Below, one piece after another: positions 15,322 to 18,310 of a stretch of DNA of 18,310 bases (positions are counted from its first letter, which is position 1; each line of letters opens with the position of its first letter). The translations under genes and the position numbers were made by a program. The stretch lies in NCBI GenBank assembly GCA_963743595.1, contig CAVURW010000158.1:1-18310 (forward strand), in the 5' to 3' direction. Origin of the DNA: CAVURW01 sp963743595. GTDB taxonomy: Bacteria; Verrucomicrobiota; Verrucomicrobiia; Methylacidiphilales; UBA1321. The notes under the pieces were generated by a model that worked only from the letters and a program-made list of their open reading frames with translations, searched no databases and had not been told where the DNA came from.

Positions 15322-15383
15322 CCATGTCTCCACAAGGTCGACATGGAAACATGTTGAGAGACACCGACCCCGCCAATCGGTGT
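15322..15383. promoter_or_regulatory. Two 7-bp inverted repeats in the leader of phnA
   Basis: CCATGTC (15322-15328) pairs with GACATGG (15340-15346) across 11 bases, and ACACCGA (15361-15367) pairs with TCGGTGT (15377-15383) across 9 bases. Both lie in the 153-bp gap between ubiX and phnA. Neither is followed by a T-run, so they are not obvious intrinsic terminators. They could be operators or leader hairpins. Confidence 0.3.
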
Positions 15384-15422
15384 GATTGCTTTCCCGCTAT
15401 TACCTGGGCTAATGTCTCACTC

Positions 15423-15749
15423 ATGAGCAAACCTAATTGTCCCATGTGTGAGATGAGCGATGTCTTGGAGCATGCGGAAAAGTGGGAATGCGTCACCTGC
15501 GGTCATGAATGGGAGCGCCAAGCTGCGCCAGAGGGCCCGCGTGTGGTGAAAGACGCCAATGGCACCGCTCTGGCCGACGGCGATTCCGTGACCTTGATCA
15601 AAGACCTAAAATTAAAGGGTGGCTCCGGTGTTCTCAAAGGCGGAACGAAGGTCAAAAGCATCCGCCTCGTCGATGGTGATCACGAGATCTCGTGCTCAAT
15701 TGAAGGAAGCGCCATTGGCTTGAAAGCCTGTTTCGTGCGGAAGGCGTAG
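15423..15749 (+). CDS. phnA: PhnA/YjdM family zinc-ribbon protein
   Basis: A small protein of 108 residues from the ATG at 15423. The frame is open to an ATG at 15324, but alignment to E. coli PhnA/YjdM (111 residues) begins at MSKPNCPMC, so the shorter start is chosen. The N-terminal zinc ribbon has CPMC and CVTCGHEW. The conserved body is VVKDANGTALADGDSVTLIK, then DLKLKGGSGVLKGGTKVKSI and RLVDGDHEISCSIEG. The family was named from the phosphonate operon but is not needed for phosphonate cleavage, and its biochemical role is unsettled. It stands alone here, with no phosphonate genes. It converges on the FAH gene with 30 bp between the stops and no obvious terminator. Confidence 0.93.
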   Translation: MSKPNCPMCEMSDVLEHAEKWECVTCGHEWERQAAPEGPRVVKDANGTALADGDSVTLIKDLKLKGGSGVLKGGTKVKSIRLVDGDHEISCSIEGSAIGLKACFVRKA

Positions 15750-15779
15750 AATCGCATTCCGATCTTTGGCTCTAGCGCT

Positions 15780-16643
15780 CTATGAATGGTCTGAGTCAGC
15801 TATCGCCAATTGCTTTTGTGTGCCGAGCCCGTCGATCCCCAATTCGATGACGTCGCCGGGCTTCAGATAAAGAGGCGGTTTCATGCCCAGGCCAACTCCC
15901 GCCGGCGTGCCCGTGGAAATAACATCACCCGGAAGCAGGGTCATGAATTGGCTAACGTAATGGACCAGGTGCGCACAGCCAAAGATCATGTTCGCCGTGT
16001 TTCCGTTCTGCATTTTTTGCCCGTTTACGGTAAGCCATAAGGCCAGCTTCTGAGGTTCAGGCACCTCGTCGCAAGTCACCAGCCACGGCCCTAGAGGAGC
16101 GAAGGTATCGGCGCTTTTGCCTTTGACCCATTGACCGCCACGTTCGATCTGCCAGGTTCGCTCGCTGTAATCATTGTGCAGCGCGTAACCGGCCACGTAC
16201 GCCAGGGCATCGGCTTCACTCACACGTCGCGCGACCCTCCCGATAACCAAGGCGAGCTCCACTTCCCAATCGGTCTTTACCGAGTCGTGCGGAATCAGCA
16301 GCCCGTCATTCGGGCCGGTGAGGGCCGTCGTCGATTTGAAAAAGAGGATCGGTTCCTTCGGGATTTTGGCGTTGGTTTCATGGGCGTGATCGACGTAGTT
16401 CAGGCCGATGCAAACGATCTTGCTAGGGCGTGCGATGGGCACTCCGTAACGCACCTCTTCGGGAACAATCGGAAACGCACCACGGTCCAAGTCAACGGCC
16501 CCAGCCAATTTTAGCAGCCCATCGTTCTGGAAGAAGTTTTCGTCGTAGTGCGGGAATTGGGCGGACACATCCAGGCGACTGCCATCGGCGAGAATAACGC
16601 CGCATTTTTCAGAGCCTGCAGGGCCGAATCGAAAGAGTTTCAT
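15780..16643 (-). CDS. Fumarylacetoacetate hydrolase family protein, likely 2,4-diketo-3-deoxy-L-fuconate hydrolase
   Basis: A metal-dependent C-C bond hydrolase of the FAH fold with 287 residues. The core reads IVCIGLNYVDHAHETN (76-91), PILFFKSTTALTGPND, TDWEVELALVIGRVARRVSE with the two metal-ligand glutamates, LHNDYSERTWQIERGGQWVK with the metal-ligand aspartate, and PGDVISTGTPAGVGLGMKPP. The N-terminal MKLFRFGPAGSEKCGVI is typical of the subgroup containing ureidoglycolate lyase-like and 2,4-diketo-3-deoxy-L-fuconate hydrolases. It follows the SDR gene by 25 bp on the same strand. With an SDR of the keto-deoxy-fuconate type next door, cleavage of 2,4-diketo-3-deoxy-L-fuconate (or the rhamnonate analogue) to pyruvate and L-lactate is the best inference; other acylpyruvases remain possible. 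Confidence 0.9.
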   Translation of the reverse strand: MKLFRFGPAGSEKCGVILADGSRLDVSAQFPHYDENFFQNDGLLKLAGAVDLDRGAFPIVPEEVRYGVPIARPSKIVCIGLNYVDHAHETNAKIPKEPILFFKSTTALTGPNDGLLIPHDSVKTDWEVELALVIGRVARRVSEADALAYVAGYALHNDYSERTWQIERGGQWVKGKSADTFAPLGPWLVTCDEVPEPQKLALWLTVNGQKMQNGNTANMIFGCAHLVHYVSQFMTLLPGDVISTGTPAGVGLGMKPPLYLKPGDVIELGIDGLGTQKQLAIADSDHS

Positions 16644-16668
16644 AGTGGAGTTGGTTTAGGGTGTGGGG

Positions 16669-17448
16669 TTATCGAAGCAAAGTAAATCCGCCGTCCAAAT
16701 CATAGGCCGATCCGGTGACGAAGGCGGCCTGCTCGGAGCAGAGGAAGGCGGCCAAGTGCGCCACCTCGTCCGGGGTGCCCATACGTCCAATCGGTTGGGT
16801 GGCGGCCAACTGTTCAAATACCTCGGCCTCGCGACCGGGATAATTGGCCGTGAGAAATCCGTCGACAAACGGCGTGTGAATCCGCGCGGGGCAAATACAG
16901 TTGCAACGGATCTTCTTTTGGACAAAATCCCGTGCCACGGACAGCGTCATGGCCAGAACTGCACCCTTGGTCATGCTGTAGGCAAAGCGATCAGGAATCC
17001 CGATCTTCGAGGCGATGGAGGCGATATTAAGGACCACGCCGCCGCCCTGTTCCACCATCTTCGCGACGCCACGGTTCAGGCAGTTGTAGACGCCCTTGAT
17101 ATTGACTGAATAGAGTCGGTCTAGATCGGCTGGGGTCGTGGTCAGAACCGTGCCGACATGGGCGATTCCTGCGTTGTTCACCAGCACATCCACGCGGGGA
17201 ATTCGCGCAAAGGCCTGCCCGACCGAATCTGGGTCAGCGACATCGCATGTAATCACCTGAGCTTGCCCGCCGCGTTCACGAATTCGTGTGGCCGTGGATT
17301 CACCTACCTCCGGGCGAAGTTCCAGCACGTAGAGAATCGCGCCTTCAATGGCCAGTTGCTCGGCAATGGCCTGGCCAATTCCGGAGCCGCCTCCGGTCAC
17401 GATGGCGTGGCGGTCTTGGAATCTGGGCGATGGGGGAGTGGGTGGCAT
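16669..17448 (-). CDS. SDR-family dehydrogenase, likely 2-keto-3-deoxy-L-fuconate dehydrogenase
   Basis: A classical short-chain dehydrogenase/reductase of 259 residues. The cofactor motif TGGGSGIG is at 18-25, NNAG at 91-94, and the catalytic Ser144, Tyr157 and Lys161 are in place (NIAS, YSMTK). Glu43 at the end of the second strand favours NAD over NADP. The stretch RCNCICPARIHTPF (181-194) is like DHRS6/BDH2 and bacterial keto-deoxy-fuconate dehydrogenases. It would oxidise 2-keto-3-deoxy-L-fuconate to the 2,4-diketo acid, which the FAH-family enzyme encoded 25 bp downstream would split. The substrate is inferred from this pairing. The remnant of another SDR lies 11 bp upstream. Confidence 0.92.
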   Translation of the reverse strand: MPPTPPSPRFQDRHAIVTGGGSGIGQAIAEQLAIEGAILYVLELRPEVGESTATRIRERGGQAQVITCDVADPDSVGQAFARIPRVDVLVNNAGIAHVGTVLTTTPADLDRLYSVNIKGVYNCLNRGVAKMVEQGGGVVLNIASIASKIGIPDRFAYSMTKGAVLAMTLSVARDFVQKKIRCNCICPARIHTPFVDGFLTANYPGREAEVFEQLAATQPIGRMGTPDEVAHLAAFLCSEQAAFVTGSAYDLDGGFTLLR

Positions 17449-17459
17449 AGGGCGTTCAA

Positions 17460-17627
17460 CTAAGGTTTAAGATCGCAGCTCGTGCCGGTTTCTGCGGGGT
17501 GGCGTGCCCTGGCTTCCCGGTCCGCGATCACCACCTGCGCGCCCTGAGCCGCATAGGCTTTAGCGCAATCCAGCCCAATACCTGTGGCACCGCCAGTGAG
17601 AAAGATGACCTTGTCGAGAAGTTGCAC
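17460..17627 (-). pseudogene. Truncated SDR gene remnant (N-terminal Rossmann fragment)
   Basis: A 55-codon frame from a GTG that encodes only the start of another SDR: LLDKVIFLTGGATGIGLDCA followed by KAYAAQGAQVVIADRE. This covers the first strand, the glycine-rich TGGATGIG loop, the second strand and its acidic NAD-selecting Asp. About ten unrelated residues and a TAG follow, and the rest of the ~250-residue enzyme (NNAG, YxxxK) is absent. It is not a displaced N-terminus of the intact SDR, which has its own glycine loop. There is no good ribosome site. The likeliest origin is a deletion in a former tandem SDR pair. Confidence 0.75.
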
Positions 17628-17885
17628 GGTAGGTGGTGCGATAAATCGCGGGTGCTTGCTTAGTTATGTAAGAAGATAATCCACGACTCGGTCTAGGCGT
17701 CAAAGAGAAAGACCCCTTATTTTCAGCCACTAAAACGAGTCGATTATAGGTCTATCGCGCCGGATTTCGAAACGAAGAGCAGCGCCTCGCCTTTCAAAAG
17801 ATGCAGCAATCGCCCAAGAGTTACCGAAATCGGCTGCTAGCGAAGGCGTAAGCAAGCCAATTTTCCATTCCGCTTCTCGGGATTC
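17628..17885. other. Intergenic region between the Kelch gene and the SDR remnant
   Basis: These 258 bp show no convincing gene or terminator. The only structure noticed is CGACTCG near 17683 facing CGAGTCG near 17738, about 50 bases apart. A promoter for the leftward SDR-FAH operon should lie here, but I cannot point to clear boxes. Confidence 0.4.
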
Positions 17886-18310
17886 TCATTCCGGGTCGAG
17901 CTGATGAAGATCGATGATTTCACACGTAGATCTGAAGTTGCGATTTCCAATACCGCCGATCACCAAGACGCGGTCATCCGGCAGAACCACCACGGAATGT
18001 GCGTAGCGTGGCTCGATCATGGAATCGGTCGGTCGAAACGTATTGGTCGTCGGATCAAAGAGGCGCCCGGCTGAAAAATCGGTCTCTTCGCAATCGTTTG
18101 CATTCATTCCTAAATAGGGTCGAACATCGTTCCCCCAGAATTGAACCCACCAATTCCCTTGGCGGGTGTTGCAACCGCCGAGAATCAACAGCTTTCCGCT
18201 GGGCAATACCGTGAGAGATTGACCTAATGCGGCAAACGGATCAGTAAGCAGCGTCCACGTGAGCGTGGCGGGGTCAAAAAGGGCCTCGGCACCGTGGGAA
18301 TAGGGCCCCT
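17886..18310 (-). CDS. Kelch-repeat / galactose-oxidase-like beta-propeller protein, C-terminal part (5' end outside window)
   Basis: The frame is open from the right edge of the window to a stop at 17886, giving about 141 residues of the C-terminus. Kelch blades are visible: EALFDPATLTWTLL, LTVLPSGKLLILGGCN, GRLFDPTTNTFRPTD, and EPRYAHSVVVLPDDRVLVIG followed by GIGNRNF. Each has the expected pattern of a strand with LxDGRVLxxGG-type turn and a partner strand with W or F. Such propellers in bacteria are often secreted or surface-attached, binding carbohydrate or protein. The TTG at 18206 is internal and is not the start. Whether it belongs with the SDR-FAH operon is unknown; a 258-bp gap plus the SDR remnant separate them. 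Confidence 0.85.
   Translation of the reverse strand, partial: GPYSHGAEALFDPATLTWTLLTDPFAALGQSLTVLPSGKLLILGGCNTRQGNWWVQFWGNDVRPYLGMNANDCEETDFSAGRLFDPTTNTFRPTDSMIEPRYAHSVVVLPDDRVLVIGGIGNRNFRSTCEIIDLHQLDPE

Overview
The window looks like ordinary chromosomal DNA from a moderately high-GC Gram-negative bacterium. Gene style suggests Verrucomicrobiota or a close PVC relative: the GAF-like/LuxR regulator type, a menaquinone-type UbiD with UbiX, a membrane-bound ferritin MbfA, and structured intergenic hairpin repeats. This assignment is inference from protein resemblance only; there is no rRNA or other phylogenetic marker here. I see no tRNA, rRNA, CRISPR array, transposase or phage gene.

Layout. 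(1) 1-2386, minus strand: a double-domain iron(III)-type ABC permease, then an ECF sigma factor whose stop codon overlaps the start of a further gene (possible anti-sigma factor) leaving the window. (2) 2387-3341: a 955-bp gap holding two nearly identical ~98-bp multi-hairpin repeats in inverted orientation around an AT-richer core with one doubtful small ORF. (3) 3342-8054, plus strand: UbiD decarboxylase, GDP-L-fucose synthase, the iron exporter MbfA (preceded by a perfect 15-bp palindrome), a DUF971 protein, and a translationally coupled protein with a DciA/DUF721-like C-terminus. (4) 8060-13408, minus strand: a TPR-like small protein, a secreted proline-rich ModA-like binding protein, a ClC chloride channel/antiporter with CBS domains, a TrhA/hemolysin III membrane protein, and an unfamiliar membrane protein with two PH-like repeats. 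(5) 13552-15749, plus strand: a LuxR-type regulator, the flavin prenyltransferase UbiX and a PhnA/YjdM zinc-ribbon protein. (6) 15780-18310, minus strand: an SDR dehydrogenase plus FAH-family hydrolase pair, a truncated second SDR, and the 3' part of a Kelch-repeat protein.

How they work together. UbiX makes the prenylated FMN that UbiD needs, so these two separated genes form one functional unit, probably in menaquinone synthesis. The SDR/FAH pair fits the last two steps of non-phosphorylating L-fucose or L-rhamnose breakdown (2-keto-3-deoxy-L-fuconate to pyruvate and L-lactate). MbfA would export iron and the permease at the left end would import it, although they are not co-transcribed. 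The most unusual item is the inverted pair of structured repeats at 2593-3174. The DciA-like protein, the PH-like membrane protein and the SDR remnant also merit attention.
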